Shown: piece after piece, positions 38,760-47,289 of the stretch
How the letters are laid out: every line of letters starts with the position of its first letter
Numbering within the stretch: the stretch's first letter is position 1
Origin: Aeromonas finlandensis
GTDB lineage: Bacteria; Pseudomonadota; Gammaproteobacteria; Enterobacterales; Aeromonadaceae
NCBI RefSeq assembly: GCF_000764645.1
Contig: NZ_JRGK01000350.1
Span: 1-64,000, forward strand
DNA: 64,000 bases
Direction of reading: 5' to 3'
Made by a program: the position numbers and the translations under genes
The notes under the pieces: model-generated
What the model was told of the DNA's origin: nothing
The model's input: the letters and a program-made list of their open reading frames with translations, nothing else
Database searches by the model: none

Positions 38760-38775
38760 ATGTTACATGTAACAT
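38760..38775. promoter_or_regulatory. GntR operator upstream of gntR (autoregulation)
   Basis: ATGTTACATGTAACAT is a perfect 16-bp palindrome sharing the GTTAC...GTAAC arms of the gntK operators, with AT replacing CG at the centre. It lies 18 bases upstream of the gntR start and 56 bases upstream of the divergent qnr ATG. Confidence 0.75.
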
Positions 38776-38831
38776 TACCTTTTTTGGCGGCCAAAGTCAG
38801 CATATGAAACCGTATCAGGGGGAGTTTTCCG

Positions 38832-39482
38832 ATGATTAAAGGCAAGCAGTTCGAGGGCGTGCGTTTCGAGCCGCAGGATGTGGAGGGGGGGCAGTTCTCG
38901 GGTTGCCGCTTTATCGGCTGCAACTTCTCCTGGCTGGATCTGAGCGAGAGCCGCTTCATCGATTGCAGCTTCTACGATCGCGAGAGCGAGCGGGGCTGCC
39001 TGTTGCAGGGTTGCGATCTGCGCGAGGCCAGCTTCCTGCGCTGCGATCTCACCATGGCGGATTGCAGCCGCAGCCAGTGTCTGGGGCTGGAGATGCGCGA
39101 CTGTCAGGCGGTCGGCATCAACTTCAGCCACGCCAGCTTTGCCAACCAGATCACCGCCAAAAGCTACTTCTGCGAGGCCCATCTGACCGGCAACAACTTC
39201 AGTTACGCCAGCTTCGAGGGCTGTCTGCTGGAGCAGTGCGAGCTGACCGGCAACCGCTGGCAGGGGGCCAATCTGTTCGGCGCTTCGCTGGCGGGTTCCG
39301 ATCTCAGCGGTTCCGAGTTTGGCCAGATAGAGTGGACCAGCTTCAAACTGCAGGGCTGCGATCTGCGCCAGTGCGATCTGCCGGGGCTGGATCTGCGCCG
39401 GGTCGACCTGCAAGGGGTGCAGATCAACGAGGATCAGCAGCAGACGTTGCTGGAGCAGATCGGCCTGGTCGTGTTCCCCTGA
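38832..39482 (+). CDS. qnr: Qnr-family pentapeptide repeat protein (chromosomal, AhQnr-like)
   Basis: A 216-residue right-handed beta-helix protein built of A(D/N)LXX repeats, with F or L at the central position of successive pentapeptides. It matches Qnr proteins throughout: FYDRESERGC, CDLTMADCSRSQCLGLE, SYASFEG...LEQCELTGNRWQGA, GSDLSGSEF and VDLQGVQI. Qnr proteins protect DNA gyrase and topoisomerase IV from fluoroquinolones by mimicking DNA; Aeromonas encodes such proteins natively. Loop residues DRESERG are present. The ribosome-binding site is GGGGGAG. It is divergent from gntR, with no LexA box seen. Confidence 0.92.
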   Translation: MIKGKQFEGVRFEPQDVEGGQFSGCRFIGCNFSWLDLSESRFIDCSFYDRESERGCLLQGCDLREASFLRCDLTMADCSRSQCLGLEMRDCQAVGINFSHASFANQITAKSYFCEAHLTGNNFSYASFEGCLLEQCELTGNRWQGANLFGASLAGSDLSGSEFGQIEWTSFKLQGCDLRQCDLPGLDLRRVDLQGVQINEDQQQTLLEQIGLVVFP

Positions 39483-39547
39483 GTCGGCCGAAAAGAGGTA
39501 ATTTTTCATCAAATGGGAGCCGCCAGTGAGTGGTCGCGCTCCTGAAA

Positions 39548-39580
39548 CGACAAAAGCCTGCGTGATGCAGGCTTTTGTCG
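39548..39580. terminator. Terminator between qnr and envC
   Basis: CGACAAAAGCCTGC, loop GTGAT, GCAGGCTTTTGTCG, a long perfect stem containing its own A and T tracts, so it can terminate both convergent genes. Confidence 0.85.
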
Positions 39581-39613
39581 TGGGCGTGTGACGCGCTGGT
39601 CGGCAGGGTTAAC

Positions 39614-40963
39614 TCAGCGCTTGGCCAGCCATTTGGTCGGGTTGATCGCCTCGCCCTGATAGCGAATTTCGAAGTAGAGGCCAGGTCTGTCCTGACCGCC
39701 ACTGTCACCGACCAGTGCCACCGGTTCACCCTGTTCCACATTCTGGCCCACCTGGCGCAGCAGCGACTGATTGTGACCGTAGAGGCTCATGTAGCCCCTA
39801 CCGTGGTCGATCACCAGCAGCATGCCGAAGCCGTCGAGCCAGTCGGCGTAGACCACCTGGCCCGGTGCGACCGCCTTGACCTGGGTCCCTTCGCTGGCGC
39901 CGATCAGGGTGCCTTTCCACTTCAGCTCGGCGGTGCGCGGTGAACCGTAGGAGATGAGGATCGGTCCCTGCACCGGCCAACGCAGGCTGCCATTGGTCTT
40001 GAGACCGCTGTAGTGACCGGCGCTGCTGATGCCCGAGCCGCGTTCCGGCTTGGTGCTGGCCACCTCTTCGGCAGGTTCTGCCGGTTTGACGGTTTTGTTC
40101 TGCTGGGCGGCGAGTCGCTGCTGTTCGGCACGGCGCTGCTCGGCCAGCTTGCGCTGACGCTCCTGCTCCGCCTTCAGCTTGGCCAGCCGTTCCCGCTCGG
40201 CCCGTTCACGGCGCTCCTGCTCTTCCCGCTTGCGGCGCAGCTCTTCCAGCCGGGCTTTCAGCGCTTTTTCAGCCTTGACCAGCTTGGTGAGCTTTTGCTC
40301 GTCATCCTCGACTGACTGCTGCAACTGGTTGCGCACCTTGGCCCGGCTCTGCTGGCTGGCCAGCAGGGTTTGATGGTGCTCCTGCTGTTCGCTTAGCAGG
40401 GCTTGCAGCTTGCTTTCGGTCTCTTTGGTGGCCTGCTGGTTTTTCGCCAGCTTGTCGTGGGTGGCGCGCAGGGCGTCGATGGCCTCGATGCGGGCCTTGT
40501 TGAGGTAGTCGTAGTAGTCGAGGGAGCGGCTCAGTTTGGCCGGATCCTGCTGATTGAGCAGCAGTTTGAGGTAGTCGTGGTTGCCCGCCTGGAAGGCGCT
40601 TTCCGCCTGTTTGGCCAGCAACTGCTTCTGATGTTTGGCTTGTTGTTCCAGCCCCAGCTTGTCTTTTTGCAGCGTCGCCAGCTTCTGCTGGTTCTGCTTC
40701 AGTTGTTGCCTGGTCTGGTTAAGCTTGGCGGCAGCGACCGAAATAGCCTGCTCGTCAGCCTTGAGCTGGGTATTGAGCTTGGCCAGCTCCTGCTTGCTGA
40801 GCTTGATGGTCTTCTGCTGCTCTTTGATCTGGGACTGCATGGTACCCAGCTGCTGATTGGCGGCAACCGCCTGGTCGGCGCCAAACGACAGACAAAAAAA
40901 CAGCGCGCCGGCCAACAGGCCGACGCGACTGGTTTTGTGTGAAATAACTTCGCATCCCCGCAT
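39614..40963 (-). CDS. envC: Murein hydrolase activator EnvC
   Basis: A 449-residue periplasmic protein that activates amidases AmiA/AmiB at the septum. An N-terminal signal sequence (LLAGALFFCLSF) is followed by a coiled coil of heptad K/Q/E-rich sequence (about 35-285). A degenerate LytM/M23 domain comes last (about 325-449), with GTQVKAVAPGQVVYADWLDGFG and YMSLYGHN. The zinc ligand pattern is incomplete, as in other EnvC proteins. It starts ten bases after the gpmM stop, as in E. coli, so both are likely one transcript. Confidence 0.95.
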   Translation of the reverse strand: MRGCEVISHKTSRVGLLAGALFFCLSFGADQAVAANQQLGTMQSQIKEQQKTIKLSKQELAKLNTQLKADEQAISVAAAKLNQTRQQLKQNQQKLATLQKDKLGLEQQAKHQKQLLAKQAESAFQAGNHDYLKLLLNQQDPAKLSRSLDYYDYLNKARIEAIDALRATHDKLAKNQQATKETESKLQALLSEQQEHHQTLLASQQSRAKVRNQLQQSVEDDEQKLTKLVKAEKALKARLEELRRKREEQERRERAERERLAKLKAEQERQRKLAEQRRAEQQRLAAQQNKTVKPAEPAEEVASTKPERGSGISSAGHYSGLKTNGSLRWPVQGPILISYGSPRTAELKWKGTLIGASEGTQVKAVAPGQVVYADWLDGFGMLLVIDHGRGYMSLYGHNQSLLRQVGQNVEQGEPVALVGDSGGQDRPGLYFEIRYQGEAINPTKWLAKR

Positions 40964-40972
40964 GGGGAAGGA

Positions 40973-42502
40973 TTATTTCAGAATCATCAGGGGCTTGCCA
41001 GTCATTTCCGGCGGCACCGGCAGACCCATCAGGGTCAGCATGGTGGGGGCTAGATCGGACAGTTTGCCACCTTCAACCACCTCGGCTTTGCGACCGAAAT
41101 AGATGAGCGGAACCGGCAGATTGGTGTGGGCGGTGTGGGCCTGACCAGTCTCTTCGTCCATCATCTTCTCGGCGTTGCCGTGGTCGGCAGTGATCAGGCA
41201 CTCGCCACCCACTTCGGCCAGGGCGTCGGTGACGCGACCCACGCAGTGGTCAACGGCTTCACAGGCTTTGACGGCGGCATCGAACACACCGGTGTGGCCA
41301 ACCATGTCGCCATTCGGGTAGTTACAGATGATGACGTCGTACTTGCCGCTTTTGATGGCAGCAACCAGCTTGTCGGTCAGCTCTTCGGAGCTCATTTCCG
41401 GCTGCAGGTCATAGGTCGCCACTTTCGGGCTGGCGACGATCTCGCGATCTTCGCCGGTGAAGCAGGACTCTTCGCCACCGTTGAAGAAGAAGGTGACGTG
41501 AGCGTACTTCTCGGTTTCGGAGATGCGCAGCTGGGTCTTGCCCTGCTTGGCCAGCCACTCACCCAGGGTGTTGACCAGGGCAGTCGGCGGGTAGGCACAG
41601 GCAGTTTTGATGTCGGCCGCATATTCGGTCAGCATCACGAAGTTCAGCGCAGGGGTGGCCGCACGGGCGAAACCGGTGAAGTCTGCGTCAACGAAGGCGC
41701 GGGTGATTTCACGGGCACGGTCGGCACGGAAGTTCATGAAAATCAGCGCATCGCCATCTTCCATCGGTGCAGCTTCGCCGATGCGGGTGGCTTTGACGAA
41801 CTCGTCGTTCTCGTCGCGGGCATAGGCGGCAGCCAGTGCTTCGGTGGCGCTCTCGGCGGTGAACTCGCCCTTGCCCTGAGTCATCAGGTCATAGGCTTGC
41901 TGCACGCGATCCCAGCGGTTGTCACGGTCCATGGCGAAGTAACGGCCGATCATGGAGGCGAAACGCCCCTTGCCCAGCTTGGCGAACAGGGCATCGAACA
42001 GCTCGATGGAGGACTGGGCGGAGCGCGGCGGAACGTCGCGGCCATCCAGGAAGGCGTGCAGATAGATCTTCTCGGCGCCACGCTTGGCGGCCATTTCGAT
42101 CATGCCCATGATGTGCTCTTCGTGGCTGTGTACGCCACCCGGAGACATAAGGCCCATGATGTGAACGGCTTTGCCATTGGTCACGGCAGAGTCAACGGCT
42201 TTGGCCAGCTCGACGTTCTGGAAGAAGTCGCCATCTTTGATCTCTTTGGAGATGCGGGTCAGCTCCTGATAGACAACACGACCGGCGCCGATGTTGGTGT
42301 GACCCACTTCGGAGTTACCCATTTGGCCATCCGGCAGACCGACGTCCAGGCCGGAGCCGGAGATCAGGGTGCTGGTGTAGTCACGGGTGAGACGGTCGAG
42401 GTTGGGAGTCTTGGCGGCTGCGACGGCGTTGTGCTCTTGCTTGGTGCTGTAGCCCCAACCGTCCATGATGACCAGAACCAAAGGTTTCTTAGCTGTTGAC
42501 AT
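40973..42502 (-). CDS. gpmM: 2,3-bisphosphoglycerate-independent phosphoglycerate mutase
   Basis: A 509-residue manganese enzyme of the alkaline phosphatase superfamily, interconverting 3- and 2-phosphoglycerate. The catalytic serine is S64 in [17 protein letters not shown]. Metal ligands lie in VIMDGWG near the N-terminus and in [10 protein letters not shown] and [13 protein letters not shown] at the C-terminus. GAGAGGA precedes the ATG. It is divergent from yibN; the 246-base gap should carry both promoters. Confidence 0.97.
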   Translation of the reverse strand: MSTAKKPLVLVIMDGWGYSTKQEHNAVAAAKTPNLDRLTRDYTSTLISGSGLDVGLPDGQMGNSEVGHTNIGAGRVVYQELTRISKEIKDGDFFQNVELAKAVDSAVTNGKAVHIMGLMSPGGVHSHEEHIMGMIEMAAKRGAEKIYLHAFLDGRDVPPRSAQSSIELFDALFAKLGKGRFASMIGRYFAMDRDNRWDRVQQAYDLMTQGKGEFTAESATEALAAAYARDENDEFVKATRIGEAAPMEDGDALIFMNFRADRAREITRAFVDADFTGFARAATPALNFVMLTEYAADIKTACAYPPTALVNTLGEWLAKQGKTQLRISETEKYAHVTFFFNGGEESCFTGEDREIVASPKVATYDLQPEMSSEELTDKLVAAIKSGKYDVIICNYPNGDMVGHTGVFDAAVKACEAVDHCVGRVTDALAEVGGECLITADHGNAEKMMDEETGQAHTAHTNLPVPLIYFGRKAEVVEGGKLSDLAPTMLTLMGLPVPPEMTGKPLMILK

Positions 42503-42709
42503 AAGACTATGTCCTCTCGGATTGGAAAAAATGCGGGAAGTGAAACTAGCGTAATATTACTACATCTGCCGAAATAGTCACCTGATAGCCAAGGGGCGCT
42601 CTCGCGACCCTGCAAGCCACGCCCTTCCTGCCATGTCTGCTTCCCGTTGATGATGGGAGCCTGCTCGCGCTTTGCCGCCAAGATGGCTGATCTTATCAAT
42701 ACCCCCATG

Positions 42710-42715
42710 TATACT
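42710..42715 (+). promoter_or_regulatory. Candidate -10 of yibN-secB-gpsA
   Basis: TATACT lies 34 bases before the yibN ATG with a G/C-rich stretch after it. The -35 region 17 bases upstream (CTGATC) is poor, so the call is tentative. Confidence 0.4.
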
Positions 42716-42748
42716 CGGGCCCTTGTCTTGGTCCCTGGATAGTAGAAG

Positions 42749-43180
42749 ATGCAAGAGTATTTGGATTTTGCGGCCCGTAACCCGCTGCTGACCGCAGCCT
42801 GGTTGGGTCTGGCTGGCACCCTGGTTTACACCACTGTGCGTGCCCGTATGTCTCCGGTAAAAACCGTCAACAACCACACCGCTACCCTGCTGATCAACCG
42901 CGAGAACGCCACCGTGGTGGATATTCGCAGTCAGGAAGAGTACGCCAAGGGTCATCTGGCCGGTGCCCAACATCTGCCGCTGACCCAGATCCAGAGCAAT
43001 AATCTGGGTCCGGTTGAAAAGCATAAAGATGCCCCCATCATAGTGGTGTGCGAGTCGGGAATGACTGCGGGCGGCGCGGGCCGTCAGCTGAGCAAAGCTG
43101 GCTTCAAGCAGGTTTATGTGCTCGGCGGTGGCATGGCCCAATGGCGTGCAGACAATCTGCCGGTAACCAAGAAACGCTGA
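42749..43180 (+). CDS. yibN: Membrane-anchored rhodanese-like protein YibN
   Basis: A 143-residue protein with one N-terminal membrane helix (about residues 11-30) and a cytoplasmic rhodanese domain. The active-site loop is VVCESGMTAGG with catalytic C101, and DIRSQEEYAKGHLAGA is the rhodanese DxR signature. It may carry persulfide sulfur. Gene order yibN-secB-gpsA is the E. coli order (there with grxC between). Confidence 0.93.
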   Translation: MQEYLDFAARNPLLTAAWLGLAGTLVYTTVRARMSPVKTVNNHTATLLINRENATVVDIRSQEEYAKGHLAGAQHLPLTQIQSNNLGPVEKHKDAPIIVVCESGMTAGGAGRQLSKAGFKQVYVLGGGMAQWRADNLPVTKKR

Positions 43181-43230
43181 TTTAAGCAGGGCCTGAGCCC
43201 ACTTATCCATATAACAAGGAATCAAACGAA

Positions 43231-43701
43231 ATGGCTGACGAGATCAACAACCAGGAAGTACAACCGGAATTCCACATCCAGCGTGTCTACACCAAGGATG
43301 TCTCTTTCGAAGCGCCGAACACCCCGCACATCTTCCAGAAAGAGTGGCAGCCGGACGTCAAGCTGGATATGGATACCAAGACCAACATCCTGGCTGACAA
43401 CGTGTACGAGGTTGTGCTGACCCTGACCGTGACTTGCAAACTGGAAACCGAAACTGCCTTCCTGTGCGAAGTACAGCAAGCCGGTATCTTCACCATCGGT
43501 AACCTGCCGGAGCCGCAACTGGCTCACTGCCTGGCTGCCTTCTGCCCGAACATCCTGTTCCCGTATGCCCGCGAAGCCGTGGCCAACATGGTGAGCAAGG
43601 GTTCCTTCCCGCAGCTGAACCTGGCACCGGTCAACTTCGATGCCCTGTTTGCCCAGCACATGGCGCAAGCACAGGCCCAGCAGGCGACTGCGGAAGCCTG
43701 A
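43231..43701 (+). CDS. secB: Preprotein translocase chaperone SecB
   Basis: A 156-residue tetrameric cytosolic chaperone that delivers unfolded exported proteins to SecA. Segments [29 protein letters not shown] and [16 protein letters not shown] are characteristic, and the acidic SecA-binding surface is present. AAGGAATC precedes the ATG. It is followed after two bases by gpsA. Confidence 0.97.
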   Translation: MADEINNQEVQPEFHIQRVYTKDVSFEAPNTPHIFQKEWQPDVKLDMDTKTNILADNVYEVVLTLTVTCKLETETAFLCEVQQAGIFTIGNLPEPQLAHCLAAFCPNILFPYAREAVANMVSKGSFPQLNLAPVNFDALFAQHMAQAQAQQATAEA

Positions 43702-43703
43702 TA

Positions 43704-44708
43704 ATGGCTGACCAGATCGCTATCTCGGTCTTGGGGGCGGGGTCTTACGGCTCCGCCCTTGCCATTTCTCTGGCGCGCAACGGTCATCCGACCCTGCTGT
43801 GGGGTCATGACCCCGCCCATGTCGCCGAGCTGGAACAGGATCGCTGCAACAAGGCATTTTTGCCGGATGTCCCTTTTCCCGCCGATCTGCAGCTGACTGC
43901 GGATCTGCAACGTGCGGTACAGGCTGCCCCCGTGCTGCTGCTGGTCGTGCCGAGCCACGTATTCGGCCAGGTGCTGACTCAGGTCAAACCCTTCCTGCGC
44001 CCTGATACCCGTATCGCCTGGGCCACCAAGGGGCTGGAGCCTGACAGCGGCCGCCTGCTGCAGGATGTGGCCCGCGAGGTGCTGGGTGACGAGATACCGC
44101 TGGCGGTGATCTCCGGCCCCACCTTCGCCAAGGAGCTGGCTGCCGGTCTGCCGACCGCTATCTCGGTCGCCTCGACCCACGACGAGTTTGCCGACGATCT
44201 CTCTCATCTGCTGCACTGCGGCCGCTCGTTCCGGGTCTATACCAATCCGGATTTCGTCGGTCTGCAGCTGGGCGGTGCGGTGAAGAACGTCATCGCCATC
44301 GGTGCCGGTCTCTCCGACGGGCTCGGGTTTGGCGCCAACGCCAGAACCGCGCTCATCACCCGGGGTCTGGTGGAGATGCAGCGTCTGGGTGCCGCCCTCG
44401 GTGCCGATGCCAAAACCTTTATGGGGATGGCGGGGCTCGGGGATCTGGTGCTCACCTGTACCGACAACCAGTCGCGCAACCGTCGCTTCGGGCTGGCGCT
44501 GGGCGCCGGTAAAGATGTCGACACCGCCATGACCGAGATCGGTCAGGTGGTGGAGGGGTATCGCAACACCAAGGAGGTGCATCTGCTGGCGGCCCGCTGC
44601 GGCGTCGAGATGCCCATCTGCGAGCAGATCTTCAAGGTGCTCTACGAGGGTAAGAACCCGAAAGAGGCGGCCATCGCCCTGCTGTCGCGAGACAAGAAGG
44701 ACGAGTAA
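43704..44708 (+). CDS. gpsA: Glycerol-3-phosphate dehydrogenase [NAD(P)+]
   Basis: A 334-residue enzyme reducing dihydroxyacetone phosphate to sn-glycerol 3-phosphate for phospholipids. [10 protein letters not shown] is the dinucleotide motif, and [16 protein letters not shown] and [14 protein letters not shown] contain the catalytic lysines. It starts two bases after secB, so the pair is translationally linked. A strong terminator follows. Confidence 0.97.
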   Translation: MADQIAISVLGAGSYGSALAISLARNGHPTLLWGHDPAHVAELEQDRCNKAFLPDVPFPADLQLTADLQRAVQAAPVLLLVVPSHVFGQVLTQVKPFLRPDTRIAWATKGLEPDSGRLLQDVAREVLGDEIPLAVISGPTFAKELAAGLPTAISVASTHDEFADDLSHLLHCGRSFRVYTNPDFVGLQLGGAVKNVIAIGAGLSDGLGFGANARTALITRGLVEMQRLGAALGADAKTFMGMAGLGDLVLTCTDNQSRNRRFGLALGAGKDVDTAMTEIGQVVEGYRNTKEVHLLAARCGVEMPICEQIFKVLYEGKNPKEAAIALLSRDKKDE

Positions 44709-44726
44709 TCTGCCGATTGCCCATGC

Positions 44727-44760
44727 AAAAGGCCCCGCCAGATGGCGGGGCCTTTTCTTT
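44727..44760. terminator. Terminator between gpsA and nfuA
   Basis: AAAAGGCCCCGCCA, loop GA, TGGCGGGGCCTTTT plus CTTT. Symmetric A/T tracts allow use by both convergent genes. Confidence 0.93.
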
Positions 44761-44792
44761 GCAGCATGTTTTTGCCACAAGGGCTGTGCAAA

Positions 44793-45371
44793 TCAGTAGT
44801 AGGAGTGGTCGCCGCGCTGGTGCTCGGTGGCGTCTTTCACCCCGTTGAGCTCGCCCGGGAACTTCTCCAGCAGCTGCTTCTCGATCCCCTCTTTCAGGGT
44901 GTAATCGACCATGGAGCAGCCGTTGCAACCGCCGCCAAACTGCAGGATGGCCAGTTTGTCCTCGGTCAGCTCGACCAGAGTGACCTTGCCACCGTGACCG
45001 GCCAGCATGGGGTTCACTTCGGACATCAACACGTACTCGATGCGCTCGATCAGCGGCGCGTCATCGGCCACTTTACGCATCTTGGCGTTCGGTGCTTTCA
45101 GAGTGAGCTGGGAGCCCATCTGATCGGTCACGAAGTCGATGGTGGCATCCACCAGGAAGGGGGCGCTCAGGGGATCGACCATGCAGTCGAAGCCGCTGAA
45201 GGGCAGGTGTTGATCTTCCGGGTCCACGGCATCGGGCGGGCAATACGATACGCCACACTCGGCATTCTGGGTTCCCGGATTGACCACAAACACCCGGATA
45301 TTGGTGCCATCAGGCTGTTTTTCCAGCAGTTTACGGAAATGGGCCTGGGCGGCGTCGGAAATGCTGATCAT
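44793..45371 (-). CDS. nfuA: Fe-S biogenesis protein NfuA
   Basis: A 192-residue carrier of [4Fe-4S] clusters. An A-type-like N-terminal domain that lost its cysteine ligands is fused to a Nfu domain with C149 and C152 in GGGCNGCSM, the cluster ligands. It ends GDHSYY, like E. coli NfuA. ATG 45371 has GAGGATAG upstream. The gene order bioH / comF / nfuA is conserved with enterobacteria. Confidence 0.96.
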   Translation of the reverse strand: MISISDAAQAHFRKLLEKQPDGTNIRVFVVNPGTQNAECGVSYCPPDAVDPEDQHLPFSGFDCMVDPLSAPFLVDATIDFVTDQMGSQLTLKAPNAKMRKVADDAPLIERIEYVLMSEVNPMLAGHGGKVTLVELTEDKLAILQFGGGCNGCSMVDYTLKEGIEKQLLEKFPGELNGVKDATEHQRGDHSYY

Positions 45372-45451
45372 CACTATCCTCATAAACCTGAGTGTACGAC
45401 TAGGGTATTCATAATAACGCGGTTATTAATGCTTGGGTAGCATGCCGATGG

Positions 45452-46180
45452 CTACTTGCTGTGCCGGAGGGTACGACAGATTGCCCACACTTCTACCTTT
45501 GTGATGCCGCTCTCATGGAGCACACGGCTGAGCTGACCGGCGGTGGCGCCGGTGGTCACGACGTCGTCGAGCAGGGCAACATGGCGATAGTGGTGGGGGC
45601 GGATCTGGAATGCCCCGCGCAGATTGCGCCGCCGTTGCCCGGCGCTGAGGGTTGTTTGCTGCGGGGTCGCCTTGATGCGCTGCAGCAGGGTGTTGTCGCA
45701 GGGAATGCCGGTGAGCTCGCCAAGGGTGTGCGCGATCTCCTCCGCCTGATTGAAACCGCGTCGCCACTGCCGCCACCAGTGCAGGGGAACCGGAATGATT
45801 GCCTCCGGCGGATCGCTGCCATCCAGATGATCGGCCAGCAGGCGGGCCAGCAATGGCGCCAGCAAGATCTGGCCGGAATATTTGAGCCGGGGGATCAGCA
45901 TGGGGTAGGGGGCCTGGTAGTCGCCGATCACCTGCAACCGCTCCCAGGGGGGAGGTCTGCGCTGGCAGCGGCCACAGACCGGTATGCTCTCTTCTATATA
46001 GTCTGCCAGCGGCGCGGCGCAGAGGCGGCATCTTGGCTGTGATTGGTGCAATGCTTGCCGACACCAGCTACAGAGCAGGGGCTCGTTGTCGCAAGGCTGA
46101 TGACAGAGCAGGCAGCTCCCTTGCCAGTCGCCGTGGCTGCCGAGCAGCGGGCTTGCTTTAGCGAGCAGTCGCTTTAACAT
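45452..46180 (-). CDS. gntX: ComF-family phosphoribosyltransferase-like protein (GntX/YhgH)
   Basis: A 242-residue protein. The N-terminal third has paired cysteines (CLLC, CSWC, CRLC, CGRC), a likely zinc ribbon. The C-terminal domain is a type I phosphoribosyltransferase fold with the PRPP motif VALLDDVVTTGATAGQL. Relatives include ComF, involved in DNA uptake, and E. coli YhgH/GntX, needed to use DNA as a nutrient. ATG 46180 is chosen because it begins at MLKRLL; the longer open frame is a shadow of bioH. Confidence 0.9.
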   Translation of the reverse strand: MLKRLLAKASPLLGSHGDWQGSCLLCHQPCDNEPLLCSWCRQALHQSQPRCRLCAAPLADYIEESIPVCGRCQRRPPPWERLQVIGDYQAPYPMLIPRLKYSGQILLAPLLARLLADHLDGSDPPEAIIPVPLHWWRQWRRGFNQAEEIAHTLGELTGIPCDNTLLQRIKATPQQTTLSAGQRRRNLRGAFQIRPHHYRHVALLDDVVTTGATAGQLSRVLHESGITKVEVWAICRTLRHSK

Positions 46181-46218
46181 GCTGACCCCAAGAGCATGAA
46201 CAGGGATCTTGAGTCTAG

Positions 46219-46983
46219 ATGAGCATATCGGTAGAGCAGTTTGGCCAGGGGCCCGATCTGGTGCTGTTGCACGGATGGGGGATGAATGGTGCGGTCTGGC
46301 ATGGCATTGCCCAACAGTTGGCGTCCCATTATCGGGTTCATCTGGTGGATTTGCCCGGCTTTGGCAACAGCCCGCTGGCAGATGAGGTGGATTACAGCCT
46401 GCCCTGGCTTGCCGAGCAGGTGGCCACCATCTTGCCGCAGAAGTGCCATCTGCTTGGCTGGTCGCTCGGCGGTCTGGTGGCAAGCCAGCTGGCGCTGACT
46501 CATCCCGAGCGGCTGCACTCCCTCGTCACCGTGGCCAGCTCCCCCTGTTTCATGGCCCACGATGAGTGGCCGGGGATCGCTCCCAAGGTATTGACCGGTT
46601 TCAACCAGATGCTGGCGGGAGATTTTCGTCAGACCATAGAGCGTTTTCTGGCGATCCAGGCGATGGGCAGCGAACATGCCCGGGACGACATCCGTCAGTT
46701 GCGCCACTGGCTGGCCGAGCGTCCGGCGCCGCAGTTTGCCGCACTCGAGGCCGGGCTGAAGCTGTTGGCCGATATTGACCTGCGCGAACCGCTGCGGGAG
46801 CTGGATCTGCCCTGGTTGCGGATCTATGGCCGACTGGATTCATTGGTGCCCAAGGCAGCCATTCCCCTGCTGGATGATCTCTACCCTGCCAGCCGCTGCG
46901 TGACCCTCAATAAGGCCTCACACGCACCTTTTATCTCCCACCCTGACGAATTCATTGAAATCGTTCGAGATTTTGTTGGCTAA
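46219..46983 (+). CDS. bioH: Pimeloyl-[ACP] methyl ester esterase BioH
   Basis: A 254-residue alpha/beta hydrolase that frees pimeloyl-ACP for biotin synthesis. The triad is S82 (GWSLGG), D207 (YGRLDSLV) and H235 (ASHAPF), the same numbering as E. coli. The oxyanion region is LLHGWGMNG. It is divergent from the comF-like gene by 38 bases. Confidence 0.96.
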   Translation: MSISVEQFGQGPDLVLLHGWGMNGAVWHGIAQQLASHYRVHLVDLPGFGNSPLADEVDYSLPWLAEQVATILPQKCHLLGWSLGGLVASQLALTHPERLHSLVTVASSPCFMAHDEWPGIAPKVLTGFNQMLAGDFRQTIERFLAIQAMGSEHARDDIRQLRHWLAERPAPQFAALEAGLKLLADIDLREPLRELDLPWLRIYGRLDSLVPKAAIPLLDDLYPASRCVTLNKASHAPFISHPDEFIEIVRDFVG

Positions 46984-47007
46984 AAAACAGCCGGCAAGCT
47001 TCATTAA

Positions 47008-47047
47008 TCCTCTGGTCTGGCGGATAATTAAGCTGTGACCAGAGGAG
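47008..47047 (+). promoter_or_regulatory. Inverted repeat masking the ribosome-binding site of the next gene
   Basis: TCCTCTGGTC (47008-47017) and GACCAGAGGA (47037-47046) are perfect complements with a 19-nt loop. The right arm contains the Shine-Dalgarno AGAGGAG of the ATG at 47055. The loop contains GCGGATAA (47020-47027), similar to a flagellar sigma-28 -10 (GCCGATAA). Transcripts reading through from bioH would have the ribosome-binding site buried; a transcript starting inside the loop would not. The mechanism is inferred. Confidence 0.6.
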
Positions 47048-47054
47048 TAACACC

Positions 47055-47288
47055 ATGCGTATTGATTCAGCCTTCAACAGCGGGGTACAGGGATTTCAGC
47101 GAGCCGAGCAGATTGCCGACAAGGCATCCAATCAGATCGCCCGCCTCAACACACCCAGCGGTGATCAGGTGCAAGTGACCGATGAACTCGTCAATCTCAA
47201 GGTGGCCGAGCAGCAGGCTGGCGCTTCCGCCAAGGTAGTGCAGACCGCCAGCGATATGATGGGAACCCTGATCGACATCCGGGTGTGA
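47055..47288 (+). CDS. Small flagellar rod/hook-like protein
   Basis: A 77-residue protein resembling the two ends of flagellar rod/hook proteins joined without the middle. The N-terminus (FNSGVQGFQRAEQIADKASNQIA) is like the Flg_bb_rod helix, and the C-terminus (DELVNLKVAEQQAGASAKVVQTASDMMGTLIDIRV) is like the Flg_bbr_C helix of FlgE/FlgG. It is far too short to be a normal rod protein and is remote from flagellar operons here. GAGGAG precedes the ATG. The next gene starts one base after its stop, so they form a pair. Confidence 0.75.
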   Translation: MRIDSAFNSGVQGFQRAEQIADKASNQIARLNTPSGDQVQVTDELVNLKVAEQQAGASAKVVQTASDMMGTLIDIRV

Positions 47289-47289
47289 G

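Noticed and set aside
38757-38775. Longer GntR protein starting at 38757 or 38775
   Set aside because: The ATG at 38775 is in the operator palindrome; neither has a convincing ribosome-binding site, and relatives start close to the helix-turn-helix.
46981-47027. Complete flagellar sigma-28 promoter before the rod-like gene
   Set aside because: A -10 like GCGGATAA is present, but no TAAA element stands at the proper distance; kept only as a possible part of the hairpin finding.
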